From Bacillota bacterium (GTDB lineage: Bacteria > Bacillota > Bacilli > Bacillales > Bacillaceae_J): a stretch of DNA of 8,796 nucleotides. The notes beneath the pieces were generated by a model. The model was not told the origin of the DNA. It saw nothing but the letters and a program-made list of their open reading frames with translations, and did not search any database. The DNA lies in the NCBI GenBank assembly GCA_023457235.1, contig JAEWMK010000485.1, positions 1 to 8,796 on the forward strand, written 5' to 3'. How positions within the stretch are numbered: the first letter of the stretch is position 1; each line of letters opens with the position of its first letter. Of the stretch, positions 1-6,003 are shown in pieces. The position numbers and the translations under genes are program-made.

Positions 1-245
1 TCGGGATTATCCCCCCAAACATGTGCCACCATTGGCTGTTCATCTTCTGTAAAAACCAAACGGCCACGCACACTTTTCATGCCCTCTGGATGACAATAGC
101 TATCCGAGTTTGTAAACTCTGTGAAAAATACATCCGGTCGACCGGCTTCACTTACTACGTGACGAAAAACAACATCCGTCACATCTTCCATAGGTGCAAG
201 TACAAAAAATGGCCGTGGTAAATCACGCCAAAAATTATCTATCAT
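1..245 (-). CDS. tRNA-dihydrouridine synthase, N-terminal fragment (runs off window)
   Basis: Flavin (FMN)-dependent tRNA-dihydrouridine synthase, which reduces specific uridines in tRNA to dihydrouridine using NAD(P)H in the cytoplasm. Read from the ATG at 245 leftwards, 81 full codons are present before the edge, about a quarter of a protein that is usually around 320-340 residues. Visible hallmarks are the FMN-barrel opening LAPMEDVTD (residues 16-24), then FRHVVSEAGRPD, FFTEFTNSDSYCHPEG and an FTEDEQPMVAHVWGDNP stretch typical of the Firmicutes Dus type. The catalytic cysteine lies beyond the edge. A GGAAGGA ribosome binding site (258-264) sits 12 nt before the ATG, a little far but the only good one. 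This is the only core gene in the window and marks the boundary of the accessory region. Which paralogue (DusB- or DusC-like) cannot be told from this piece. Confidence 0.88.
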   Translation of the reverse strand, partial: MIDNFWRDLPRPFFVLAPMEDVTDVVFRHVVSEAGRPDVFFTEFTNSDSYCHPEGMKSVRGRLVFTEDEQPMVAHVWGDNP

Positions 246-308
246 AATAAATTCAAATCCTTCCAGAAAATATAAGGTCAAGTAATCCACTTCTTTTACA
301 CTTATATC

Positions 309-323
309 ATAATAACTTATTAT
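309..323. promoter_or_regulatory. AT-rich 15-bp palindrome between divergent genes
   Basis: ATAATAA-C-TTATTAT is a perfect inverted repeat with 7-bp arms and one central base. It lies in the 175-nt gap between the divergent dus gene and the small plus-strand ORF. It could be an operator for a dimeric regulator or simply AT-rich promoter DNA. Palindromes of A/T only arise easily by chance in DNA of this composition, so this is tentative. Confidence 0.2.
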
Positions 324-420
324 TAAACACAGGTACACTTGGAAAAAGGCTAGCTACTCTGGTTATTTATCAATATTTTCCGTAAAATGAAATAAAAAAC
401 AATATGGTGAGGTGAGCTAT

Positions 421-564
421 ATGAAGACGGTGGACAAGGTAGATCGTTTTATAGATGCCTTAGAAAAAGGAAGTAAAATTGACCAATATGTCGATGTAAA
501 GGAACGAGCAATGGAAAATCCATTTCCACATCTCAATGTATTTACTTATATATTGGTATCATAA
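421..564 (+). CDS. Small ORF of 47 codons, probably the 5' part of a decayed gene
   Basis: I do not recognise the family. The ORF starts with ATG at 421, preceded by an unusually good and repeated Shine-Dalgarno stretch, GGTGAGGTGAG (405-415), 5 nt before the start. The product begins MKTVDKVDRFIDALEKG, charged and helical, and contains KERAMENPFPHLNVFTY before TAA at 562-564. It has no signal peptide or membrane segment. The sequence looks like the true amino end of a longer soluble protein: it stops abruptly after a hydrophobic stretch, and within about 10 nt another frame resumes protein-like sequence (see 575-754). It is therefore best read as the intact 5' portion of a pseudogene, though a free small protein is possible. 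It is divergent from dus and convergent with the pRiA4b-domain gene at 770-1918. Confidence 0.45.
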   Translation: MKTVDKVDRFIDALEKGSKIDQYVDVKERAMENPFPHLNVFTYILVS

Positions 565-574
565 TAACAACTAA

Positions 575-754
575 AACGAGTTTATTGAATTTTATTCAAA
601 GCTTGTACCAAAAAAAGACCCTGAAATCGGAAAAGTTTATCTTACCGAAAACTGAGTCTGAAACAGAAATGCTTATTTTGGTTAGGAAGTTTCTATTTTT
701 TATTATGAATCTTCAGATAAGATGGCCGCACAGTCGATGTGGCTTGTCAGCTAA
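575..754 (+). pseudogene. Degraded coding remnant, likely 3' continuation of the 421-564 ORF
   Basis: From 575 this frame (shifted relative to the 421 ORF) reads NEFIEFYSKLVPKKDPEIGK, then VYLTEN, then three stops in quick succession (TGA 653-655, TGA 659-661, TAG 683-685), and continues protein-like with EVSIFYYESSDKMAAQSMWLVS to TAA at 752-754. The composition (aromatic beta-strand pattern, MAAQSMW) looks like former coding sequence rather than noise. Joined to 421-564 it would give a protein of roughly 105-110 residues. The damage is one frameshift near 565-575 plus at least three nonsense changes. The family is not recognised. A different-frame ORF across 585-773 is a by-product of this region, not a better gene. 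Moderate-low confidence because no homologue can be checked here. Confidence 0.4.
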
Positions 755-769
755 CCTTAGGACTAATCT

Positions 770-1918
770 TTAAATGACAATTGTCGAAAATCCAGATCCG
801 CTGGTAACATGCTTAAGCCGCTGATTGATCTTTTCCGGACTTAACATTCTTTCTTTTTGACTTTCTGCCCATGCTTTCATGTCTTGATGTCTCGGGTGCT
901 TTTCATCATCCATAATTTCCAAATATTCTTCAAAGCCCCAAGCCCCTCCCACATCTTCTGGAGGTCTTTCCCCGTTCCCGTCTAAATATGCAGCTTGGAA
1001 TGTTTTGGATTTTACAATTTTTTCAAGTGTTATAGTATGCTCCCATGCATCTCCAAAATCATATTCATACATGACTTCATTGTATTCCGGAAAGATATCC
1101 TTAAGTGAAACAAACCGCTCTTGTCTAATATCAAATTCATCAATATCTAAATATTCCATTGTTTCCGGATCGTCATCCATCAATATTTTGATAGGCTTAT
1201 TCTCTGCTCTTTCCACAACAAATTCATGCAAGTGATAATTTTGCCAATCAAAAACGGTTTGAATGATTTTATGAAGATGCCTGAAGGAATAAGTTGCTGG
1301 CACAAGAACCCGTCTCCAAATGTCATGGCCCTCTAGATTAATTTGGATTTTCAATTGATAAAGGTCAATATCTAGAACCTCGTCGATATCAAGACCCGAA
1401 ACACTGCCAAGATATTCAAGCATTTTCTTGAAAGGATAGAATCCTTCATTAGTTCCAGATATTTGAATTAATCTACCCGAAACCAAGCTTATATATCTTT
1501 GAATCTTTGCTTCTTCGTCTAAATAATCCCCCATAAACTCTACTTCACGCACAGTATTATTCATCTTTGCGACCATACTTCTACTAGAAGTTTTAGAAAA
1601 AGAAATCTCCCCGGCTTTAGCCAAATAAGCCTCAATCACTTCTTTACGGACACCTTCCATACGCAAGGCTTCCGTAATTGCTTCAAGAATTAATTCCCTA
1701 ATTTCGGAAAAGTCCTTTTTGTTTGGGCGATATATAACAATGGGATATCTTGTTTCATTATTCATCAAAACGATGGCCTTTCTTCTGTCAATGCTGACAA
1801 AATTGGCATGCCATGCCATTAAACTAGCTGGGAGTTGCTCATGGTCTTCAGGAGAGGCCAATTCGCTTCCCTTTATTCCTATCCTATCAAGCAAAGCCTT
1901 TGTACATTGAATTAACAT
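770..1918 (-). CDS. DUF6933 + plasmid pRiA4b ORF-3 domain protein (IS1096 passenger TnpR-like family)
   Basis: Two-domain soluble protein of 382 residues. The N-terminal part (about 1-140), MLIQCTKALLDRIGI..., resembles the DUF6933 domain. The C-terminal part (about 186-355) is a pRiA4b ORF-3 domain, seen as IWRRVLVP, the FDWQNYHLHEF segment, the YEYDFGDAWEHTI box and RPPEDVGGAWGFEEYLEI. The domain is named after an Agrobacterium Ri-plasmid ORF; current databases label many members 'IS1096 element passenger TnpR family', but no recombinase activity is established. The cysteines often seen around the PPED-CGG box are absent (DGNGERPPEDVGG). Start choice: a GTG at 1927 extends the frame by three codons, but AGGGTG there works better as the Shine-Dalgarno for the ATG at 1918, 6 nt away, and the family usually begins M(I/L)xQCTK. 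It lies 29 nt downstream of the SEC-C gene, so probably co-transcribed. Function unknown. Confidence 0.85.
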   Translation of the reverse strand: MLIQCTKALLDRIGIKGSELASPEDHEQLPASLMAWHANFVSIDRRKAIVLMNNETRYPIVIYRPNKKDFSEIRELILEAITEALRMEGVRKEVIEAYLAKAGEISFSKTSSRSMVAKMNNTVREVEFMGDYLDEEAKIQRYISLVSGRLIQISGTNEGFYPFKKMLEYLGSVSGLDIDEVLDIDLYQLKIQINLEGHDIWRRVLVPATYSFRHLHKIIQTVFDWQNYHLHEFVVERAENKPIKILMDDDPETMEYLDIDEFDIRQERFVSLKDIFPEYNEVMYEYDFGDAWEHTITLEKIVKSKTFQAAYLDGNGERPPEDVGGAWGFEEYLEIMDDEKHPRHQDMKAWAESQKERMLSPEKINQRLKHVTSGSGFSTIVI

Positions 1919-1947
1919 TAGATTCACCCTATCATTTACAATTCTTT

Positions 1948-2874
1948 CTATAGATCTTCAAGCCTGTCTTTTATTGCTTCAATATCCATCTTATCCTTTG
2001 CAATCGCCAAGCTCTTTTTATATAATTCCCTTGCTTTGACAAAATCCTTTCTACCACCAAAGAAGAAAATATCCCCCCAGCCAATATAGCCCCAAGGATT
2101 GTTTGGAAATTCCTGCACTAACTTCTCAAACGCTAATTCAGCTTCTCTATATTGATCAAGTCTTGCGTAAGATTCTGCAATGGCACATCGCATATTATGA
2201 ATGATCAGCTCACTTTCATTTGGGAAAAAGTCACAAAACTCTTGACAATAGTTAATTCTTTTTTCAAAATAGGCGGAATTATCCAAGCCTGCATTATGAA
2301 GCTCGGTTTCTAAGTCTTGGCAAAAGTTCCTTATAAAAAAGCTGCTCTTGTAATGCTTGTCCAAATAATCTAGATTTTTGAACGAAGGGTTGATTCGTTC
2401 CTTAATTGCATCCCAAACTTTTAACCAAGTATTGCATGTTTCGATAGAATTATTTTGATCTAAATACTCAAAACCACGATCAATTAAATCACTCATTTGC
2501 TCCATAGATAGTTTATTCGCCGGAGCCAATCTCTCCCATAAAATCCAAGCTGCAAGCCACGGGAAGTCTTCATCCCTTCCCTTTGCAGTAACGATATACT
2601 TGTTGAACCAGTTTTCTGAAAGATCCTGAGCAGAGTAGAACTTTTCGATATCTTTCAAAAATGTTTCTTGAATAAAGGGGATTCCTATTTTCTCCAACTC
2701 GTTAATTATTTCTTCCGTACTCAGTTCGTTTACTTTTTCATATGTAAGGAGGGTGTGATTAGGGGCTAGTACAATTTGTTTCACCGCTAGTTGTTCATCA
2801 TTACCCATACAACATTTTTTATATTTTTTACCACTTCCGCAAGGACATAAATCATTTCTTCCGATTTTTGACAT
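1948..2874 (-). CDS. SEC-C zinc-motif protein with C-terminal TPR-like repeats
   Basis: 308 residues. The first 25 contain a textbook SEC-C zinc-binding motif, with C10-P-C12, eight residues, then C21-C22 (GRNDLCPCGSGKKYKKCC). This motif was first described at the C-terminus of SecA, where it binds SecB; in stand-alone proteins its partner is usually unknown. The middle is helical and aromatic-rich (FPWLAAWILWERLAP near 104-118). Residues about 223-308 form TPR-like helix pairs (SYARLDQYREAELAFEKLV, then NNPWGYIGWGDIFF, then ARELYKKSLAIAKD). So this is probably a cytosolic protein-protein interaction adaptor with a zinc knuckle. The ATG at 2874 has an AAAGGGGAG ribosome binding site 6 nt upstream. 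The gene ends 29 nt before the DUF6933/pRiA4b gene, suggesting a two-gene operon. A long untranslated gap precedes it, so its promoter probably lies within 2875-3196. Confidence 0.85.
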   Translation of the reverse strand: MSKIGRNDLCPCGSGKKYKKCCMGNDEQLAVKQIVLAPNHTLLTYEKVNELSTEEIINELEKIGIPFIQETFLKDIEKFYSAQDLSENWFNKYIVTAKGRDEDFPWLAAWILWERLAPANKLSMEQMSDLIDRGFEYLDQNNSIETCNTWLKVWDAIKERINPSFKNLDYLDKHYKSSFFIRNFCQDLETELHNAGLDNSAYFEKRINYCQEFCDFFPNESELIIHNMRCAIAESYARLDQYREAELAFEKLVQEFPNNPWGYIGWGDIFFFGGRKDFVKARELYKKSLAIAKDKMDIEAIKDRLEDL

Positions 2875-3044
2875 AGTTTTCTCCCCTTTTTCAACTACTT
2901 TAATTAATTTAAAAAAATTTAAAAATCTGCAATGTATATTTTTACTGAGAAATGTTTATTTTTGTTTTACAGTTATCTTTTCAACACCACAACATTTCCG
3001 ATATGGCTTGAGTTGAAATTTGCTTTTTTTATCTGTTAAATTTA

Positions 3045-3071
3045 TTGACAACTAAAATTATTTACTATACT
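3045..3071 (+). promoter_or_regulatory. Possible sigma-A-type promoter on the plus strand
   Basis: A perfect TTGACA -35 box (3045-3050) is followed after 15 nt by TATACT (3066-3071), a 5/6 match to TATAAT. The spacer is 2 nt shorter than the 17-nt optimum, which weakens the call. Overlapping TA-rich hexamers further right (TATATT at 3072) are too far. It points away from the SEC-C gene and there is no plus-strand gene until 3683. Confidence 0.25.
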
Positions 3072-3088
3072 TATATTATACATTAGAG

Positions 3089-3105
3089 TTCCTCTATGCT
3101 CATAC
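3089..3105 (-). repeat. 17-bp exact direct repeat, copy 1 (matches 7720-7736)
   Basis: TTCCTCTATGCTCATAC occurs here and again at 7720-7736 in the same orientation. On the minus strand both copies read ATGAGCATAGAGGAA (Met-Ser-Ile-Glu-Glu). In the second copy this is residues 17-21 of the 592-residue protein; here it is followed by CTC TAA, giving only a six-codon frame MSIEEL. A 17-bp match is unlikely by chance in 8.8 kb, so this may be a trace of a decayed paralogue. Confidence 0.5.
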
Positions 3106-3196
3106 CTTCTTGAAAGTGAAATAAAATCTATACCTTTTCGCGCACCGGTTGGTTTATATACATCTCCGTAAACCACAAATTCTGCTCAAGAGCCAG

Positions 3197-3442
3197 TCAA
3201 TTATTTTCTTTTTCCCCTAGGTACTTTTTAATTAATTCTTCAGCCACTTTAATACCAGCTTCGGTTAAGTAAACTGATTTGGAACGAATACTCCCTCGAA
3301 TCAAATCCTCATCAGTTAATTCATTTAGAGCATCAAATGAATATCCTTTCCAACTCCTTCTCATTTCCCCTGGAAGATCATTTTCCCTCCATGATGTTAG
3401 GTATAGTAATAACAGAGTAAGCTCCTTGATTTTTTCCTCCAT
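3197..3442 (-). CDS. DUF6429 family small protein
   Basis: 81 residues with the hallmarks of the DUF6429 family: IKELTLLLLYLTSW at the N-terminus, RRSWKGYSFDALNELTDEDLI in the middle, then a strand-turn KSVYLTEAGIKVAEELIKKYL. This helix-helix-helix-wing pattern is what a compact winged-helix domain would show, but no DNA target is known and the family is uncharacterised. Full length for the family. The ATG at 3442 is preceded by GGGAGGG, 10 nt upstream. It is transcribed divergently from the ASCH-like gene at 3683, sharing a 240-nt upstream region, and is separated by 322 nt from the SEC-C gene downstream, so probably its own transcription unit. In many genomes such genes are isolated small ORFs near mobile or accessory genes. 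Confidence 0.8.
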   Translation of the reverse strand: MEEKIKELTLLLLYLTSWRENDLPGEMRRSWKGYSFDALNELTDEDLIRGSIRSKSVYLTEAGIKVAEELIKKYLGEKENN

Positions 3443-3682
3443 GTCAGCAAATCCCTCCCTAAATAAATGTTAATTTTAGCTTATTAGAAAAACCAACTAT
3501 TTACAATAATGTTTCTTCATTGATAGATCAGAAGTTATTCAAAAATTTTCAAGTAAAGGGCAGTTTAGTTTCACAAAAGTTCCAAATTTTTCAACGTTAT
3601 GTTGTTTAATAAATGGTAAAATAGGAGTTAATTGATAATGTTAATAATTGGAATTTCAGAATAAAAGGATGAGGTGGAATAA

Positions 3683-4141
3683 ATGGAACATTTAGTTTAT
3701 TGTGATGCAAAGGCTAAGGTTCTGGAGAAAATTCTCAACGGGTCAAAAACAATGATAATTAGAGGTGCAGCAGGCAGAAAGTTACCATATGGTAGAGTAG
3801 TTAATGGTGAAACTCTTTATTTTATAGAAAACAATGATGACGGATTAATAAAAGCTCAAGCTACAGTTAAAGGTGTATTTAACTCTGAAAAAATGACAGA
3901 TGATGAATCTAAAAAAGTAGTTTCTGAGTATCAAGATAAACTTAACTTAACAGATGCGCAAATAAAGCGTTGGGCTGGTAAAAGGTATCTTTGTTTAATA
4001 GAAATAGATAATGTAAAAAAAATTAAGCCGCTTACCATAGTACGGCAGGATAATATGGATGATTGGATAACTGTTGAAAGCATATCTACAATTTTGGAAG
4101 GTTCTAGCGAGAAATATCAAAGTGTTAGGTTAACTGAATAA
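3683..4141 (+). CDS. ASCH/PUA-like fold protein
   Basis: 152 residues, the only confident intact plus-strand gene. It shows an ASCH/PUA-like arrangement: LEKILNGSKTMIIRGAAGRK (about 14-33), reminiscent of the GxKTxxxR signature of ASCH domains, then GETLYFIENN (42-51) and IKAQATVKGVF (56-66) as beta-strands, a central helix with RWAGKRYLCLIEIDNVKKI (97-115), and a final PLTI strand. ASCH domains are RNA/nucleotide-binding modules, some of which hydrolyse modified nucleosides, but no activity can be assigned from this sequence. No membrane or secretion signal. ATG at 3683 follows GAGGTG by 6 nt. It is divergent from DUF6429 and convergent with the 516-residue gene. Its Lys-rich, A-rich codon use matches the AT-rich neighbours. 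Domain call is by fold pattern, so moderate. Confidence 0.6.
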   Translation: MEHLVYCDAKAKVLEKILNGSKTMIIRGAAGRKLPYGRVVNGETLYFIENNDDGLIKAQATVKGVFNSEKMTDDESKKVVSEYQDKLNLTDAQIKRWAGKRYLCLIEIDNVKKIKPLTIVRQDNMDDWITVESISTILEGSSEKYQSVRLTE

Positions 4142-4160
4142 GCAAAATGGTAAAAGGGAT

Positions 4161-4295
4161 CTCTATGGTATGTCACATTTTCTTGGTTTGGGGAAATTTT
4201 TGGTTTTTTATAAAAGATTTTAGGCGTTTTCTATGTAAGAAATAGACTTCCTCACCAAAGGTAATTGTCTATTTCTTGACTAATTTTCCATAGAG
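4161..4295. repeat. Nested inverted repeats between convergent genes
   Basis: Outer arms CTCTATGG (4161-4168) and CCATAGAG (4288-4295) are exact reverse complements 135 bp end to end. Inside them are the 11-bp arms of the 4237-4277 hairpin. The block contains no ORF. It could be a large transcript-end structure or a small non-autonomous element with imperfect ends; no target-site duplication is evident beside the outer arms. Confidence 0.3.
4237..4277. terminator. Candidate bidirectional terminator hairpin
   Basis: AAGAAATAGAC (4237-4247) pairs perfectly with GTCTATTTCTT (4267-4277) around a 19-nt loop. It sits between the ends of the convergent ASCH-like gene (4141) and the 516-residue gene (4402), where a shared terminator is expected. 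The distal arm is U-rich on either strand, but there is no long U-run after the stem and the stem is AT-rich, so efficiency is uncertain. Confidence 0.4.
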
Positions 4296-4324
4296 CTGTA
4301 CTGCTCTTGAAGTATTGAATTGTA

Positions 4325-4402
4325 CTAGCCGTCTGGAATTGCCCTCCCTACGGCTTCTTGTCTAATTAACTTATCTCCATCATATTGAGCTGGGTTGACT
4401 TC
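4325..4402 (-). other. Protein-like 25-codon tail in the -1 frame after the 516-residue gene
   Basis: Immediately after the TAG that ends the 516-residue gene, the -1 frame is open as EVNPAQYDGDKLIR then QEAVGRAIPDG before TAG at 4325-4327. The composition looks like protein. It may be a former C-terminal extension lost by a one-base change, or coincidence, since family members often end soon after the PPQY motif, as this gene does. Confidence 0.2.
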
Positions 4403-5952
4403 TAATAATCTCTATATTGTGGCGGTGCTGCCCCTTTTTCTTCCCTAACATACGGTCTAACTATTTGTTGACTTTTTTCTTCTATTTTTTCTACTTCTAC
4501 ATCAAAACACCATTCATCTCCATAGTCATACAAGTATAATATCCTCTGCCCAGGTTGTAGCCCAACAGCACCAATTTTAACTCGAGCGGCATTAGGATGA
4601 CTACCATTATCATGGGGAGATGCAATACAATCATCAGACCACTTTCTGCCATCCATAAAAAAGGAGTAAAGGTGGTCTTCATCGAATTGGTATGCTCTTA
4701 GAATTATATTATTCAAATCTTCCATTGTATGCTGAGCTGATAAGATAACTTTTCGCCAAATACTCTTTGACAAAGATACTTTAAATGTATAAATACCATC
4801 TTCAAATTTCTTGCTATTCCTTGGCAAAGTGCGCTGCAGTTCACCTTCTGGAAACATACTTACAAACGGCTCAAGAAATAGCTGAGAACTCTGATCCTCC
4901 TCTGCATTTCCATATATTTCTATTTTTATCTTTTCTGGCAAGTCCCCGATCATCAAAGAATCTGCTACAGAACCCGGTAGTGGATTCAACTCTCCTTCTT
5001 CTCGACGCTTTGGAAGATTCCAAGCGTTTAAGTTTCTTGAAATTAATAATATAGGGATTAACTTGGCTCCAAAAGGTGTTAACGTAATTGATTTGGCAAA
5101 GTATACATCTTTTGTACCGTAATCTTCTATTCGTTCCTGATTTTTTTCACAAACCCATAAACCGAACCACTCGAAATAGAGGAAAAAATAATTCCAATCA
5201 TAGGTGATGTGATTCAACATTAAGGCTTTTCTATCCTCTTCACCGGAAATGACCAATGTTGATCCAGGCTGTTTTTCAATTAGTAATGAAAATACTTCAT
5301 GAAGTGACAATGAAAAAGAATTATGTCTTTTATTATTGAGCCTTGCCCAATTCGTATCAACCCAGAAGGTTTCCAGTAAAAAGATATACTTTTCAGTGTC
5401 TGTTAATTCTTTGTACAAATTCAATCTTTCTGTTCCTTTTAGCTGAAATTGGTTCGATTTATACGGAGCCTTTTCTAATATGCGCCCACTTAGTGCAAGA
5501 TAATAGAAAAAATGAATCAATGGGTAGTATTCTTGTTCTGTATACAGTGTTGCATCATGCGTTTTTACAGACATCTGTTCATTTATTGCGGGTAGGTGTT
5601 TTCTAGAAATATACTCTTTTGTTTTTGTTAAGAGCACAGTGTGGCTCTCAATATAGCTAATAAATTGGTCAAAATCATTCACTAGATTAAGCGGAAACGA
5701 TTCATTTGTTGTGCTCAGCATCTGCAAAGTTATTTCCTCTTTTACCTTTTTATTCTTAAACTCTTGTTTATTTTGCTCGTTTTCTAATTCGCCCAATATA
5801 CTTTCAAAGGTTAACTGTTCCAAACCTGCACTGTTTAATGCTGATTTAGACTCTAATTGATCAGCGATCTCCGGAATAGTCTTTATAAAGTTTTCTAATT
5901 CCCGCAGTATTGCTTTTTTTGTATTGGAATTCTGATTTTTTCTTGAATTCAA
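4402..5952 (-). CDS. Large protein with C-terminal pRiA4b ORF-3 domain
   Basis: 516 residues. The last 129 (388-516) form a pRiA4b ORF-3 domain: YTFKVSLSKSIWRKVILSAQHT, LRAYQFDEDHLYSFFMDG, the LYLYDYGDEWCFDVEVE box and the terminal EKGAAPPQY. The first 360 residues are a separate, largely helical region I do not recognise. It opens with a Lys/Asn/Glu-rich stretch and includes YGTKDVYFAKSITLTPFGAKLI (about 295-316), which looks like the closing strand of a winged-helix-type unit. The start is TTG at 5952: the frame has a stop (TGA) a few codons upstream, no ATG is available, and AAAGGGGC lies about 9 nt before it. The 51-nt gap to the 592-residue gene indicates co-transcription. It is the second, clearly divergent, pRiA4b-domain protein in the window, sharing only the GDxW core with the first. 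Function unknown. Confidence 0.8.
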   Translation of the reverse strand: MNSRKNQNSNTKKAILRELENFIKTIPEIADQLESKSALNSAGLEQLTFESILGELENEQNKQEFKNKKVKEEITLQMLSTTNESFPLNLVNDFDQFISYIESHTVLLTKTKEYISRKHLPAINEQMSVKTHDATLYTEQEYYPLIHFFYYLALSGRILEKAPYKSNQFQLKGTERLNLYKELTDTEKYIFLLETFWVDTNWARLNNKRHNSFSLSLHEVFSLLIEKQPGSTLVISGEEDRKALMLNHITYDWNYFFLYFEWFGLWVCEKNQERIEDYGTKDVYFAKSITLTPFGAKLIPILLISRNLNAWNLPKRREEGELNPLPGSVADSLMIGDLPEKIKIEIYGNAEEDQSSQLFLEPFVSMFPEGELQRTLPRNSKKFEDGIYTFKVSLSKSIWRKVILSAQHTMEDLNNIILRAYQFDEDHLYSFFMDGRKWSDDCIASPHDNGSHPNAARVKIGAVGLQPGQRILYLYDYGDEWCFDVEVEKIEEKSQQIVRPYVREEKGAAPPQYRDY

Positions 5953-6003
5953 TTCACATTGCCCCTTTCATCCAGTCGTTACTGAAGCATTTTAATAAAC
6001 CCT

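Larger units (their letters stand above)
2875..3196. other. 322-nt gene-free gap upstream of the SEC-C gene
   Basis: No credible coding sequence on either strand. It holds the SEC-C gene's RBS (minus strand), A/T-tract-rich DNA at 2900-2935, a plus-strand TTGACA box at 3045-3050, a 17-bp exact copy (3089-3105) of sequence found inside the 592-residue protein gene, and a 7-bp stem hairpin (TGGTTTA 3150-3156 with TAAACCA 3169-3175, 12-nt loop). That hairpin lies 22 nt past the DUF6429 stop and has no U-run, so it is not a convincing terminator. The gap is long for an otherwise tightly packed minus-strand cluster and may contain the eroded remains of a gene or a small RNA. Confidence 0.5.

Noticed and set aside
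21..221. Plus-strand ORF of 66 codons
   Set aside because: It is antisense to the dus N-terminus, whose reading on the minus strand gives clear family motifs.
585..773. Plus-strand ORF of 62 codons
   Set aside because: No RBS; a different frame over the same stretch (575-754) reads more like protein. This ORF overlaps the end of the 770-1918 gene and looks like a by-product.
1005..1235. Plus-strand ORFs opposite the large minus-strand genes (also near 1719, 4785, 5343, 6011, 6281, 6789)
   Set aside because: All are antisense shadows of well-supported genes, without RBS or recognisable domains.
770..1918. Transposon resolvase or IS1096 element
   Set aside because: The database family name mentions IS1096/TnpR, but there is no transposase, no terminal inverted repeats around the gene and no resolvase catalytic motif.
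4327..4355. AGCCGT/ACGGCT inverted repeat
   Set aside because: A 6-bp stem with a 17-nt loop and no U-run; too weak for a terminator call.
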